Positions 52,214 to 62,070 of a DNA stretch of 64,000 nucleotides are shown here, in pieces. The first letter of the stretch is position 1. Each line of letters begins with the position of its first letter. Below the pieces are notes generated by a model. The model did not search any database and had not been told where the DNA came from. It saw nothing but the letters and a program-made list of their open reading frames with translations. Both the position numbers and the translations under genes were made by a program. Origin of the DNA: Paenibacillus xylanilyticus (GTDB lineage: Bacteria > Bacillota > Bacilli > Paenibacillales > Paenibacillaceae); assembly GCF_009664365.1 (NCBI RefSeq), contig NZ_CP044310.1:3855001-3919000 (forward strand). The letters run 5' to 3'.

Positions 52214-53208
52214 ATGACATTCTCCTCTCGCATCTTCCAGGCACCTGAATCCTGTGCCATCCAGCAGCGCACATGGTGGCCTTCCTCAACCGACAGCAGC
52301 ATCGGTGCTTCGGACAGACATTTTCCTTCGGCAAACTCGCAGCGAGTGTGGAATCGGCAGCCCTTCGGCATGTTCGTAAGGGGAGGCACCGCACCAGGGA
52401 TGGAGGTCAGTGCCTCCTCGGCATCGGATTCAATGTGGGGAATGGATCTCATCAGCGCTTGTGTGTAAGGATGAAGCGGCTGCTCAAACAGGGTATACAC
52501 GTCAGTCTCCTCGACGAATTGACCGGCATACATTACCACGACCTTATCGGCCATCTCGGCAACAACACCAAGATCATGTGTTATAAGCATGATCGAGGTA
52601 TCCATTTCTTCGCGAAGCTCCTTCATCAGATTCAGAATCTGTGCCTGGATCGTCACATCCAGTGCGGTTGTTGGCTCATCGGCAATGAGTAATTTCGGCT
52701 TGCAGGAAAGGGCCATTGCGATCATCACGCGCTGCCTCATCCCTCCAGATAGAGAGTGGGGGTAGCTCTTCATGATTGCCTCAGGACGGGGGATACCGAC
52801 CTTTTCCAGCATTTCGACGGCATAACCTTCAGCTGCCCTTCCTCTTAAATCGGTATGCAGCCGGATGGCTTCCATCAATTGGTTCCCAATAGTGAACACG
52901 GGATTGAGTGATGTCATCGGTTCCTGAAAGATCATCGCAATGTCTCCGCCGCGAATTAGACGCAGTTCGGGCTCAGGCAAGGTCGCGAGATCCTTCTCCA
53001 TGAACCGAATCTCACCCTCCTTGATACTGCCATTCTTGCCGAGCAGTCTCATGATGGAGAGCGAAGTAACACTTTTACCACAGCCCGATTCGCCAACGAT
53101 GGCGATCGTTTCCCCCTTCTCCAGCTTAAGGCTGACCCGATCCACCGAAGTAACTTCCCCTTTGTCCGTTTTAAACACGGTCTTTACGTCCTTCAGCTCT
53201 AGCAGCAT
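52210..53208 (-). CDS. Peptide ABC transporter ATPase, OppD/DppD type
   Basis: 332 residues from the ATG at 53208 ([19 protein letters not shown]) with AAGGAGGG 6 bases upstream; the longer frame has no site. Walker [11 protein letters not shown]-loop [18 protein letters not shown], signature [15 protein letters not shown], Walker [13 protein letters not shown] and a normal H-loop [16 protein letters not shown]. The Cys cluster sits in [15 protein letters not shown]. First gene of the operon. Confidence 0.93.
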   Translation of the reverse strand: MLLELKDVKTVFKTDKGEVTSVDRVSLKLEKGETIAIVGESGCGKSVTSLSIMRLLGKNGSIKEGEIRFMEKDLATLPEPELRLIRGGDIAMIFQEPMTSLNPVFTIGNQLMEAIRLHTDLRGRAAEGYAVEMLEKVGIPRPEAIMKSYPHSLSGGMRQRVMIAMALSCKPKLLIADEPTTALDVTIQAQILNLMKELREEMDTSIMLITHDLGVVAEMADKVVVMYAGQFVEETDVYTLFEQPLHPYTQALMRSIPHIESDAEEALTSIPGAVPPLTNMPKGCRFHTRCEFAEGKCLSEAPMLLSVEEGHHVRCWMAQDSGAWKMREENVI

Positions 53209-53582
53209 GCGTATCCCTCCTTCGTCTATATCGTTGCTCTCTATTGCAATCAAATGTTATATAATCTAACCTGAAATTACGGTTTGTGCAGCCCTCTTAA
53301 GAAGAAGATGTAGATACCCACACTTTTTTCTCTTTTTCATTGGAGAAATCTACATATTTTTCACTGGAAACTTATGATATATTTCAATTATCGTATTTTC
53401 TTTCTAGTGGTATCCCCCTAACATATCGGTGATGTATCTCAACTTGTAATCTTATTTAACGTCAATATGACGATAAATTAAAGGCACTTTTCATTAGCTT
53501 TAGGGATCATTTCTTGACATCATTGCCTTGATAGACCAGAAAGGTATCAAATTTTAAGAATACTAGAGAACGGGGTGTGGCC
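53209..53582. promoter_or_regulatory. Divergent control region between peptide operon and YesN gene
   Basis: About 370 AT-rich bases with no gene. It holds the promoters of both units, though I see no unambiguous hexamer pair. An inverted repeat TTGATA (53528-53533) / TATCAA (53545-53550) with an 11-base spacer lies 33 bases before the YesN start. Confidence 0.5.
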
Positions 53583-54323
53583 GTGTACAATCTCTTAATC
53601 ACGGATGATGAAAGCGAAATTCGCAACGGTCTGAGTAACTATTTCCCTTGGCATGAATTTGGATATCAAGTTGTCGGGCAAGCCTGCGACGGGGAGGAAG
53701 CACTCGCCTTTATCGAGGAGAAACCTGTGGACGTGCTTCTATGTGACATCCGGATGCCGTCCCTATCAGGCATTGATGTAGCAGAGCGGCTGTACCGACA
53801 AGGCTCAGGGGTCAAGGTTATCCTTTTAAGCGGCTTCAAGGAATTTGAATATGCACAATTGGCCGTACAGTATGGAGTCAAACGCTATTTGACAAAACCT
53901 ACTAAATACGTGGAAATTGCTGAAGTGTTTGGACATCTCCGAAGTGAAATGGATCATGAGAGAATGCCTGCTCCTTCCCCTTCTGCATCGTCTGCGGAGA
54001 GCGGCCTGGCGGATCACACCATCGAGAAGGTTAAGGCATACTTGCAGGATAATTTGTCTGCTGCCACCCTGGAGAACGCTGCAAAGCATGTTTATCTTAA
54101 TCCCTTCTACTTGAGCAAATTTTTCAAGACCAAGACCGGTGAGAACTTCTCCGATTATGTCATGAAACTTCGTATGCATCGTGCGGCGGAACTACTTAAG
54201 ACCACCCACTGCAAAACGTACGAGATCAGTGAAATTGTCGGGTATAGCAACGCCAAAAATTTCACCAGGATGTTCCGGAGCTTCTTCGGGGTGACTCCCA
54301 GAGAATACCGGAACGAAGATTAA
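53583..54323 (+). CDS. YesN-type response regulator (receiver + AraC helix-turn-helix)
   Basis: 246 residues from a GTG at 53583 (MYNLLITDDESEIRNG) with GGGGTG 5 bases upstream; the longer frame adds two residues. Receiver: acidic pair TDDE, phospho-acceptor in VDVLLCDIRMPSLSG (~Asp54), LLSGFKEF and KRYLTKPTKY. The C-terminal AraC domain is complete (ATLENAAKHVYLNPFYLSKFFKTKTGENFSDYVMKLRMHRAAELL... VGYSNAKNFTRMFRSFFGVTPREYR). Together with the kinase three bases downstream it forms a YesMN pair. Such pairs usually control nearby ABC uptake operons; the peptide operon is divergent and adjacent. Confidence 0.9.
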   Translation: MYNLLITDDESEIRNGLSNYFPWHEFGYQVVGQACDGEEALAFIEEKPVDVLLCDIRMPSLSGIDVAERLYRQGSGVKVILLSGFKEFEYAQLAVQYGVKRYLTKPTKYVEIAEVFGHLRSEMDHERMPAPSPSASSAESGLADHTIEKVKAYLQDNLSAATLENAAKHVYLNPFYLSKFFKTKTGENFSDYVMKLRMHRAAELLKTTHCKTYEISEIVGYSNAKNFTRMFRSFFGVTPREYRNED

Positions 54324-54326
54324 TTT

Positions 54327-56099
54327 ATGGTCACAACAGCTGTCCGTTTTTTCATCAAGAACCTGCTGACCTTTCTTTTGCCCATGCTGATCCCGCTCGT
54401 TGTTCTCAGTGCTCTGTCCGCGTTCCTAACCCAGCAGTACGTCGTTCATGGTATCAAAAGTAACAACATGAACATGCTGAAGCAAACCAAAGAGAACATT
54501 GAACTCCTGTTCAATGAACAGAACGCTCTGAACCTGCATATCATCGCCAGCACAACCCAGTTCATGAACCTCAAGGATATGCTGAACAAGCCCCTGCCAT
54601 CGGCAGAGGATTACCAACAACTGGCCGTTCTGAAAAACTTTATTGATTCACCCTCCATCGCCAGTTCCTATATTGATTCCATCTATATCTATCTAAATAA
54701 CGATAACCAGCGCTACATTTCGTCCGTTACTGGAGGTTTTATCGAGCTTGGAGAAGATCCGGATCACCTCTGGTTTGATAGCTATCAAAAGCATGCACAT
54801 CACGAAGAGATCTGGACGGAAAGCCGGAAGATTCCACGCTATAATTTGAACGACGAGATCGAATATGCAGACGTCATTACCATGTACCGCCATTTTAAGG
54901 TGTCGGATGACAATACCGGTGTTATCGTCCTTAATATCAAACGTGAGTACATTGAACGCAGGCTGAATGATCTCGCTACCGCAAAAGGACAGCTGCTTGC
55001 CGTTGTGGATCAGCAAGGCTCTGTTATCTTTCACAATAACGCCAAGTACGAGCTAAGTTCCGAGGAAATGCAGCAGGTCATTTCGAGTAAGAACAGCTCT
55101 GTTACGACGCAAACTTCGAATGAGGAAGCCTTGATTCACATGATCTACTCTGAGACGTACGACTGGACATTCATTTCCGTCACGCCGAAGCAATCACTTT
55201 ACACCGCGCTTACTCGTCTGCTTCGCATTGGAGCTGTACTGATGGTCATGGCGCTGGTTGCTGCCCTTTTGCTCGCCTTCCAGCTCACCAAGAAGAATTA
55301 TGCGGATCTCAAGATCATCATGTCCATTCTAAACGCGGCAGAGAAAGGCAAGCCGCTTCCCTTGCATCGTTCAAAGGGGAATAACGTCTACAGTCAGATT
55401 ATTCGCAGCCTGTTACAGAATTTTATTGAGCACAATTACATGCGCGTTCAACTTTCGGAAAGCCAGTACAAAACGCAAGCTGCCCAGTTCGCTGCCCTGC
55501 AATCACAGCTCAACCCTCATTTTCTCTACAATACGCTGGAGACAATACACTGGAAGGCTGCTGGATACACGGACGGGCCGAACGAACTAACGAGCATTGT
55601 AGAGCATTTGTCCGACATTTTGCGATATTCCCTGGATGGGCAAAATGGACTTGTGCCGCTTAACGTGGAGATTGCAAATACGAAGAGCTACATCGCGATT
55701 CAGAAAACAAGATACGGGGAGCGATTTGATATTTGGTGGGAATACGAAGAAGAGCTGGAGAAATACCAGGTGCTTAAACTGATCTTTCAACCGCTGATCG
55801 AAAACAGCCTTCAGCATGGCTTAAGTCGTTCGGATCAGAAACTGGCCGTAAAGATCAAGATTCAGCGCCATGGTAACCTGCTGCGTTTGGCCGTCATCGA
55901 CAATGGCGATGGCATATCGGAGGAGCGGATGGTCGAGCTGCGTACAAGGCTGTTTAGTGACACAGCGGATGCGAACCACATCGGTTTGATTAATACACAG
56001 AGAAGAATACAGCTTGCCTATGGTCATCGAAGCGAGCTGTGCATCAAGAGCAGACCCGGCCGTGGAACTCTGATAGATATCAAGCTTCCAATCAGTTAA
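54327..56099 (+). CDS. YesM-type sensor histidine kinase
   Basis: 590 residues. One membrane segment at ~9-30, an extracellular Cache-like sensor to ~295, a second membrane segment (RIGAVLMVMALVAALLLAFQL), a HAMP-like linker, then the His_kinase region with QSQLNPHFLYNTLETIHWKAAG (~His395). The HATPase follows with IFQPLIENSLQHGL, VIDNGDGIS and IGLINTQRRIQLAYG. It starts 3 bases after the regulator gene. It should sense an extracellular solute or its binding protein and phosphorylate the YesN partner. Confidence 0.9.
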   Translation: MVTTAVRFFIKNLLTFLLPMLIPLVVLSALSAFLTQQYVVHGIKSNNMNMLKQTKENIELLFNEQNALNLHIIASTTQFMNLKDMLNKPLPSAEDYQQLAVLKNFIDSPSIASSYIDSIYIYLNNDNQRYISSVTGGFIELGEDPDHLWFDSYQKHAHHEEIWTESRKIPRYNLNDEIEYADVITMYRHFKVSDDNTGVIVLNIKREYIERRLNDLATAKGQLLAVVDQQGSVIFHNNAKYELSSEEMQQVISSKNSSVTTQTSNEEALIHMIYSETYDWTFISVTPKQSLYTALTRLLRIGAVLMVMALVAALLLAFQLTKKNYADLKIIMSILNAAEKGKPLPLHRSKGNNVYSQIIRSLLQNFIEHNYMRVQLSESQYKTQAAQFAALQSQLNPHFLYNTLETIHWKAAGYTDGPNELTSIVEHLSDILRYSLDGQNGLVPLNVEIANTKSYIAIQKTRYGERFDIWWEYEEELEKYQVLKLIFQPLIENSLQHGLSRSDQKLAVKIKIQRHGNLLRLAVIDNGDGISEERMVELRTRLFSDTADANHIGLINTQRRIQLAYGHRSELCIKSRPGRGTLIDIKLPIS

Positions 56100-56154
56100 T
56101 TCCCGCGCAGTTCGTCAAGAAGGAGCCGTTTTCTTTTATCCAATCCTTGTTCAG

Positions 56155-56192
56155 AAAAAAAGAAACCCGCCCCGGCGGTTCGCCGAAACGGG
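56155..56192 (-). terminator. Terminator of ribose operon
   Basis: CCCG near 56169 pairs with CGGG near 56188, with an inner CGGCGGTTCGCCG stem. The A-run at 56156-56162 becomes the U-tract on the minus strand. It lies between convergent yesM-type and rbsB genes. Confidence 0.8.
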
Positions 56193-56204
56193 ATGTTATG
56201 GATA

Positions 56205-57137
56205 CTAGTTGTTTGCATTTTCCTTGGTCACCAGCTTCAATTCTGCCGGGATGGACTTCTCCACCTGTTTGCCTTCCAGGACATCGAGAGCAGCTTGTAC
56301 GGCCAGCTGGCCAATCAGTACCGGCTGCTGAGCAACGGTCGCTGTCAGCTTTCCATCCTGAATGGATTTGATTGCATCGTCGTTGCCGTCAAACCCGATC
56401 ACTGGAATGTCTTTGCCCGAGCTTTGAATCGCTTCAATCGCACCAAGTGCCATCTCATCGTTATGGGCAAATACAGCCTGTACATCCGGATTTCCCTGCA
56501 GCAGGTTTTCCATCACATTCAAACCTTTGGAGCGGTCGAAATCCGCCGATTGTTTGGCAACCACGTCAAGCTTCTGGTCAGCCACCTCGTGGAACCCTTT
56601 ACCCCGTTCACGTGTAGCGGAAGCTCCTGGCACACCTTCAAGTTCAATGACTTTAGCACCTTCACCGAGCTGTTCAACGAAATATTCGGCTGCCATCTGT
56701 CCGCCTTTGACATTATCGGATGCTACCAGAGCCGCTACCTCACCTTTGTCTGCGGAACGATCCAGTGTAATTACGGGAATGCCTACGCTGTTGGCAGATT
56801 GAACTGCCGTAGAGATTGCCGCGGAGTCCGCCGGGTTAATCAGGAGTGCATCAACGCCCTGCTGAATAAGGTCATCCACATCGTTGGTTTGCTTGGCCGA
56901 ATCATTTTGTGCATCGACAACGATAACCTCAATGCCTTGCTTTTGAGCTTCTGCGACGACTCCGTCTTTCAATGAAACGAAGAACGGATTGTTCAGTGTT
57001 GAAATCGAGAGACCTATTTTCTTCTGTCCTTTATTTCCGGCACCGTCCGGCTTCGCCCATTCAGGGGGCTCCAGAGAGCACCCGGCCAGAACAATGATCA
57101 TAATCATGCTTACAAGTGTTAATGTCCATTTTTTCAT
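56205..57137 (-). CDS. rbsB: Ribose ABC transporter substrate-binding lipoprotein
   Basis: 310 residues, ATG with AGGGGAG upstream. Lipobox VLAGC. RbsB pattern: IGLSISTLNNPFFVSLKDGVVAEAQKQGIEVIVVDAQNDSAKQTNDVDDLIQQGVDALLINPADSAA, GIPVITLDRSADKGEVAALVASDN and VFAHNDEMALGAIEAIQSSGKDIPVIGFDGNDDA. It captures ribose outside the cell. Last gene of the rbs operon. Confidence 0.94.
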   Translation of the reverse strand: MKKWTLTLVSMIMIIVLAGCSLEPPEWAKPDGAGNKGQKKIGLSISTLNNPFFVSLKDGVVAEAQKQGIEVIVVDAQNDSAKQTNDVDDLIQQGVDALLINPADSAAISTAVQSANSVGIPVITLDRSADKGEVAALVASDNVKGGQMAAEYFVEQLGEGAKVIELEGVPGASATRERGKGFHEVADQKLDVVAKQSADFDRSKGLNVMENLLQGNPDVQAVFAHNDEMALGAIEAIQSSGKDIPVIGFDGNDDAIKSIQDGKLTATVAQQPVLIGQLAVQAALDVLEGKQVEKSIPAELKLVTKENANN

Positions 57138-57151
57138 AGTTGTTTCTCCCC

Positions 57152-58123
57152 TTAAGCCGTTTTCTTGCGGTCCAGCAGGACAGCAATCGCAATGACGACA
57201 CCTTTGACCACCATTTGATAGAAGGAGTTCACGCCGAGTAGGTTCAAACCATTGTTCAGCACGCCGATAATCAGAACACCAATTAATGTGCCCACGATCC
57301 GTCCGCGTCCACCCGTCAGGCTTGTTCCGCCCAGAACAACGGCTGCGATCGCATCCAGTTCATAAGAAGTACCTGCTGTTGGCTGTGCGGAATTCAAACG
57401 AGATGTCAGAATTGCACCTGCTAGAGCTGCCAGCATTCCTGCAAGGGAATAGATCATGATCTTCACACGTGTGACTTTGATACCCGAGATGATGGACGCT
57501 TTCTCATTACCACCGATAGCATACGTTTTGCGGCCAAAAGCCGTTTTATGCAGAATCGTCCATAGAATCACGAAGGTAATCAACATCGTTATGGCAGGTA
57601 CCGGAATGCCTAGCAGATAGCCGCGTCCAAACAGTTGGAACAGCAGACTGTCCCCGAGTCCTGTGATCGGATTACCATTCGTATATACCAGCGTTAAACC
57701 GCGGAATATGGTCATTGTCGCCAATGTTGCGATAAATGGAGCCATTTTACCCTTCGTAATCATGAGTCCATTCACCATACCCATCACACCACCAAGTGCT
57801 ACCCCAATGATGATGGACAAAATCGGATCCAGGCCAGACAACATCATGTTTGCGACAAATGCGCTGGATAGAGCCAGTATGGAGCCAACGGACAAGTCGA
57901 TCCCGCCGGTCAGAATGACAAAGGTCATACCGAAGGCAATCAGTGCATTAATCGATACCTGACGCAGCAGGTTCAAGATATTAAGCGGTTCCAAGAAGCT
58001 TGGATTCAGTACGGATACGATAATAATAAGAATGATTAAACCAAGCAGCGGTCCTAATTTCTGTGTTACGTTGGATAAGCGGAATCCCGTTCCGGTTGTT
58101 TTGTTGTTCTGCATTGTTGTCAT
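57152..58123 (-). CDS. rbsC: Ribose ABC transporter permease
   Basis: 323 residues with ~8-10 membrane segments and RbsC signatures: LNLLRQVSINALIAFGMTFVILTGGIDLSVGSILALSS, KTAFGRKTYAIGGNEKASIISGIKV and ELDAIAAVVLGGTSLTGGRGRIVGTLIGVLIIGVLNNGLNLLGV. It starts 1 base after the rbsA stop and is followed 14 bases later by rbsB. Confidence 0.94.
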   Translation of the reverse strand: MTTMQNNKTTGTGFRLSNVTQKLGPLLGLIILIIIVSVLNPSFLEPLNILNLLRQVSINALIAFGMTFVILTGGIDLSVGSILALSSAFVANMMLSGLDPILSIIIGVALGGVMGMVNGLMITKGKMAPFIATLATMTIFRGLTLVYTNGNPITGLGDSLLFQLFGRGYLLGIPVPAITMLITFVILWTILHKTAFGRKTYAIGGNEKASIISGIKVTRVKIMIYSLAGMLAALAGAILTSRLNSAQPTAGTSYELDAIAAVVLGGTSLTGGRGRIVGTLIGVLIIGVLNNGLNLLGVNSFYQMVVKGVVIAIAVLLDRKKTA

Positions 58124-58124
58124 T

Positions 58125-59609
58125 TCACTGTCCCCCTGTGGCCAATGTCATAATGTTTTCCTGTGTTGCTTCTTCCCTGGCCAGCTCTCCGCTGATCTGC
58201 CCTTCATGCACAACCACAATTCGGTCACTCATACCGAGCACTTCAGGAAGCTCCGAAGATACCATGATGATGGCGACGCCGCGTTCTGTCAGCTCATTCA
58301 TCAACTGATAGATTTCACGTTTCGCTCCGACATCCACACCTCTGGTTGGTTCATCCAGAATGAGCACGCTTGGTCCGATGCCCACCCATTTGGCAATAAC
58401 AACCTTCTGCTGGTTGCCCCCAGATAGGTTACGCGCAGCTGTCTCCGAAGATTGCGTCTTGATCTGCAGACGCTTGATCAGGGTATCGACGAATTCCTGC
58501 TCTTTTGGAGCTGAAATGAACCCTTTACTGGAGAAGCTGAACAGATTGGTCAGCGCCATGTTTTCCCTAATCGAGAAGTCCAGTACAAGCCCTTCATCCT
58601 TACGGTCTTCTGTTATGAAACCGATGCCGTGTTTCACTGCATCCGAAGGTTTACGAATGTTTGCTTTTTTGCCACGGACCAAGACTTCTCCACTGTCCAG
58701 GGTATCCAGACCAAAGATCGCTCTCATGATCTCTGTTCGTCCCGAACCCATGAGTCCGGAGAAACCAACAATCTCACCTGCTCTTACATTGAAGCTGACA
58801 TGTCGGAACAGTCCCTTAATGCTTGCGTCCCGCACTTCCAGAACCACTTCACCATAAGAAGGATTACGAGCCGGATATCGCTCGGTCAGCTCCCGTCCAA
58901 CCATTTTCCGCACCACTTCATCGAAGCTTGTCTCAGGAATAGGCTGGGTATCTACCGTCCTGCCATCCCGCATGACCGTGATTCGGTCGCAGATGGTGAA
59001 GATCTCCTCCATACGGTGAGAAATGTACACAATGGATACTCCGTTTTTCTTCAGTGCAGTAATCACATCAAACAACTTCTGAATTTCGCGTTCCGTTAAC
59101 GCTGCAGTGGGTTCATCCATAATAATGACCTTCGCATCTGTCATCAGCGCCTTGGCGATTTCTATCATTTGCTGCTGTCCAACAGAGCATTCTCCTGCGG
59201 GCCGTTCGAGCGGAATTTGTACCGACAGCTTGGCGAATTGTTCTGAAGCGAGCGCTTTCATTTGTTTTGTATTGAGCAACCCTAAGGAAGAAGTCATCTC
59301 CTTACCGATGAAAAGATTATCGAGCACCGTCATTTCGGGCCAAACGTGAAGCTCCTGATGAATAAATGCGATACCTAACTTCTCTGCTTCCTTCGGACCG
59401 CCAAAGTAGGTTTCCTTATCATCAATGGAGATCGTTCCCTGGTCACGCTGGTGAAGTCCGATCAAAATGTTCATCAGCGTGGATTTGCCGGCTCCATTCT
59501 CACCCATCAGGGCATGAACTTCACCTTCCCTCAGTTCGAAATCCACTCCGCTTAACACCTGGTTGGTGCCAAATGCTTTATGAATGTTGTGCATCTGAAT
59601 ATGCATCAT
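58125..59609 (-). CDS. rbsA: Ribose ABC transporter ATPase (two cassettes)
   Basis: 494 residues from the ATG at 59609 ([14 protein letters not shown]) with AAAGGAGG 4 bases upstream; the longer frame overlaps rbsD and has no site. Two ATP-binding cassettes: Walker [10 protein letters not shown] and signature [15 protein letters not shown] in the first, and [10 protein letters not shown] (degenerate) with [15 protein letters not shown] in the second, as in RbsA. It powers ribose import through RbsC. Confidence 0.94.
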   Translation of the reverse strand: MMHIQMHNIHKAFGTNQVLSGVDFELREGEVHALMGENGAGKSTLMNILIGLHQRDQGTISIDDKETYFGGPKEAEKLGIAFIHQELHVWPEMTVLDNLFIGKEMTSSLGLLNTKQMKALASEQFAKLSVQIPLERPAGECSVGQQQMIEIAKALMTDAKVIIMDEPTAALTEREIQKLFDVITALKKNGVSIVYISHRMEEIFTICDRITVMRDGRTVDTQPIPETSFDEVVRKMVGRELTERYPARNPSYGEVVLEVRDASIKGLFRHVSFNVRAGEIVGFSGLMGSGRTEIMRAIFGLDTLDSGEVLVRGKKANIRKPSDAVKHGIGFITEDRKDEGLVLDFSIRENMALTNLFSFSSKGFISAPKEQEFVDTLIKRLQIKTQSSETAARNLSGGNQQKVVIAKWVGIGPSVLILDEPTRGVDVGAKREIYQLMNELTERGVAIIMVSSELPEVLGMSDRIVVVHEGQISGELAREEATQENIMTLATGGQ

Positions 59610-59620
59610 GCAACCTCCTT

Positions 59621-60022
59621 TTAACCAAAATGGACTCCTGCTTGTAAAATGCAATTGGCATAGGGTGTAGCTTCACCTGTACGAACGACTGCTTTAACCT
59701 GCCGGGTTAGTGCTTTGAATTGTTCGTGGTTGATGGAAGCGTCAATGGCATCGTTGCCAAATTTATCTGTAACGAACTTCAGAGCTCCCGGATTGCCTTC
59801 CTTGATCTCTTCTGCCACGATTACTCTCTCAATGACCATGTCGTCTGCGATCAGTTCAACCACTTCCTGAAAGCTTGGCGTTCCGAGTTTCAGAGCCACA
59901 TCAATCTTGAGCACTCCTTCCGGAACGGGGAGACCCGCATCCGCAATGGCAATCATGTCCGTATGACCCAAATCAGATAATATTTTAGAAATGTGACTAT
60001 TTAGTATGCCATTTCTTTTCAT
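59621..60022 (-). CDS. rbsD: D-ribose pyranase
   Basis: 133 residues. RbsD pattern: [37 protein letters not shown], with the catalytic His20 in GHTD, and the C-terminal [19 protein letters not shown]. It interconverts pyranose and furanose ribose before RbsK. The ATG overlaps the rbsK stop by 4 bases, with GGAGGAG inside rbsK. Confidence 0.95.
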   Translation of the reverse strand: MKRNGILNSHISKILSDLGHTDMIAIADAGLPVPEGVLKIDVALKLGTPSFQEVVELIADDMVIERVIVAEEIKEGNPGALKFVTDKFGNDAIDASINHEQFKALTRQVKAVVRTGEATPYANCILQAGVHFG

Positions 60023-60900
60023 GATAAACTCTCCTCCACTTCGTCTCTCGTCGGCATGCCGCCCTGTGCTCCAAATTTGGTCACGGACAACGATGCGGCA
60101 CGATTGGCGAACCGTATGCTCTCCTGCAGCGGCTTGCCTTCCGCTAAGGCGACCGCAAGTGCAGCATTAAATGTATCCCCTGCACCGGTGGTATCCACGG
60201 CCTCCACCTTATATGTTGGCACCAGGATTTCTTCTGCTCCGTCAAAGTAACGAACACCCTTGCTGCCTTCCGTTATGAACAGCTTGTTAGGGTATTTGCG
60301 CAATGCCTCAGCCGGGCTCATGCCTTGAAACAGGATTTCGGCTTCATGCTCGTTCGGCGTGATGTACGCGGCATTGTCAATGACTTCCTGCGGCACTGTT
60401 CTCGCTGGAGCCGGATTAAGCAGCAGTGGCGTTCCGTATTCAGCACACAGGCTGCTCACACGGACAACGGTTTCTTCCGGAATTTCCTGCTGGATCAGTA
60501 CGATATCGGCATTGCGGATCGCTTCCGCCGCTTGGTTAACATACTCGGGAGTGACTTCGCGATTGGCAGCTTCAACAAATACAATGCTATTATCGCCTTC
60601 CGCCAGTATGATATGAGCCGTTCCGCTTTCTGAATGTGTAACCGGTTTCACATTTTGCGTATTTACAGCATTTGCTTTGAAATTATTCAAAATGTCTTGA
60701 CCAAAAGCATCGTCTCCTACCCGGCCAATCATCATTACCTCACCACCCAGTCTTGCAGCAGCAACCGCCTGATTGGCTCCCTTACCGCCAGGTACCGTTT
60801 TGAAACTTTCCCCGAGGACGGTTTCACCCGCCCCCGGACGTCTTGAAGAAGTAACGACCAGATCCATGGAACTGCTTCCGATTACGCATATTTTAGCCAT
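60019..60900 (-). CDS. rbsK: Ribokinase
   Basis: 293 residues, PfkB family. [15 protein letters not shown] (~39-53) and the C-terminal signature [21 protein letters not shown] with the catalytic Asp (~Asp246) are intact. It phosphorylates ribose to ribose 5-phosphate, which also feeds PdxS-type PLP synthesis. Its start overlaps the rbsR stop by 8 bases. Confidence 0.95.
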   Translation of the reverse strand: MAKICVIGSSSMDLVVTSSRRPGAGETVLGESFKTVPGGKGANQAVAAARLGGEVMMIGRVGDDAFGQDILNNFKANAVNTQNVKPVTHSESGTAHIILAEGDNSIVFVEAANREVTPEYVNQAAEAIRNADIVLIQQEIPEETVVRVSSLCAEYGTPLLLNPAPARTVPQEVIDNAAYITPNEHEAEILFQGMSPAEALRKYPNKLFITEGSKGVRYFDGAEEILVPTYKVEAVDTTGAGDTFNAALAVALAEGKPLQESIRFANRAASLSVTKFGAQGGMPTRDEVEESLS

Positions 60901-61882
60901 CTGAATTCACCTTTCTCGTTGTGCCTCGTTCGATAAAACTTACGGGCATCTGTATGTTTTTGTTCTCGATTGGAGCTTGTTCGACAAGCCCGATAAGTAA
61001 TCCCGCCGCTTCCCTGCCCATCTCGTAAGCAGGCTGGCGAATGGTTGACAATGCGGGTGATAACAGGCTGCTCATCGGAATGTCGTCGAATCCGATTACT
61101 TGCACATCGTCAGGAACCTTTCTCCCGATTCGCGAAGCCTCATGCAGTACTGCCATAGCTGCAATGTCATTGCTGGCAATGATCCCATCCGTGTCAGCAT
61201 ATTTGCTGAACAGCTCTTCTGCCCATAATCCCGCTTCGTTAAAAGAGAACGAGGTCGTCTGAATCACATGGTAATCCAATCCGGCATCCCGGATGATTTC
61301 AATGGCTCCCTCGAACCGATCCTGTGCTGGTTTGATATGTGAGGGACCCTGCATAACGGTTATCCTACGACTACCGCGCTTGATGATCTCTCTCGCGGCC
61401 AATCGTCCGCCCTCTCTTCCGTCCGCATAGACCGAAGGACTATCGAATGCAGTCCTGTCAAGAAACACCACAGGTATTTTTAATTTTTCATATATTGGAG
61501 AATGAGGGTAGTTCGTGGATGAAATCACACCTACTACGTTATTTTGGATAAACGTCTGGATGTAATCCTGCTCCTTCGATTCATCCTCATCACTATTTCC
61601 GAATATCAGCCTGAAATCCTGCTCCTGCATCCGATCCTCTACACCCCTAGCTAACTGTGGGAAGTAAGGGTTTGCAATATCCGGCAGCAGCAGACCAATC
61701 AGTTTGGACTTACGTTTATATAATGAGCGAGCTACTTCATTAGGGGAGAAGTTAAGCGCCTTCACGGCATCTTCTACTTTCTTGCGAGTATCCGCATGTA
61801 CATAACCCCTGTCATTGATGACCCTAGATACGGTGGCTACTGATACACCAGCCAAATTCGCTACGTCTTTGATTGTTGTCAT
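60893..61882 (-). CDS. rbsR: LacI-family ribose repressor
   Basis: 329 residues, ATG with AAGGAG 9 bases upstream. Helix-turn-helix MTTIKDVANLAGVSVATVSRVINDRGYVHADTRKKV, hinge NFSPNEVARSLYKRKSKLIGLLLPDIANPYFPQLARG, and a periplasmic-binding-protein-like sensor (GIIASNDIAAMAVLHEASRIGRKVPDDVQVIGFDDIPMSSLLSPALSTIRQP). First gene of the operon with an operator at its own promoter, so it represses itself and rbsKDACB until ribose is present. Confidence 0.93.
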   Translation of the reverse strand: MTTIKDVANLAGVSVATVSRVINDRGYVHADTRKKVEDAVKALNFSPNEVARSLYKRKSKLIGLLLPDIANPYFPQLARGVEDRMQEQDFRLIFGNSDEDESKEQDYIQTFIQNNVVGVISSTNYPHSPIYEKLKIPVVFLDRTAFDSPSVYADGREGGRLAAREIIKRGSRRITVMQGPSHIKPAQDRFEGAIEIIRDAGLDYHVIQTTSFSFNEAGLWAEELFSKYADTDGIIASNDIAAMAVLHEASRIGRKVPDDVQVIGFDDIPMSSLLSPALSTIRQPAYEMGREAAGLLIGLVEQAPIENKNIQMPVSFIERGTTRKVNSDG

Positions 61883-61900
61883 GAATTTGTTCTCCTTATG

Positions 61901-61914
61901 TGTAACCGGTTACA
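61901..61914. promoter_or_regulatory. RbsR/CcpA-type operator
   Basis: TGTAACCGGTTACA is a perfect 14-base palindrome of the LacI-family type. It covers about +1 to +14 of the rbs promoter and also fits the cre consensus with one mismatch, so RbsR, CcpA or both may bind. Confidence 0.8.
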
Positions 61915-61920
61915 GAAATT

Positions 61921-61949
61921 AAATTATCACATCTCTTTTTATTTGACAA
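61921..61949 (-). promoter_or_regulatory. Promoter of rbs operon
   Basis: On the minus strand -35 TTGTCA (61944-61949), 17 bases, -10 TAATTT (61921-61926). An alternative GATAAT two bases upstream is also possible. Confidence 0.65.
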
Positions 61950-62014
61950 TCATTTTTTTACTGGGAATTTATCCAAGTTGTTTTGTGTTTCCTAATGTTT
62001 TTGATTATCCGTAG

Positions 62015-62040
62015 ACAAAAAGCCACGGTTTACGTGACTT
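62015..62040 (-). terminator. Terminator of right-edge serine hydrolase gene
   Basis: GCCACG (62022-62027) pairs with CGTGAC (62033-62038) with one wobble pair. The A-run at 62017-62021 gives U's on the minus strand, 30 bases after the stop. Confidence 0.7.
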
Positions 62041-62070
62041 TCTGTCCGTTTCAATGATTATTTCCGTTGT

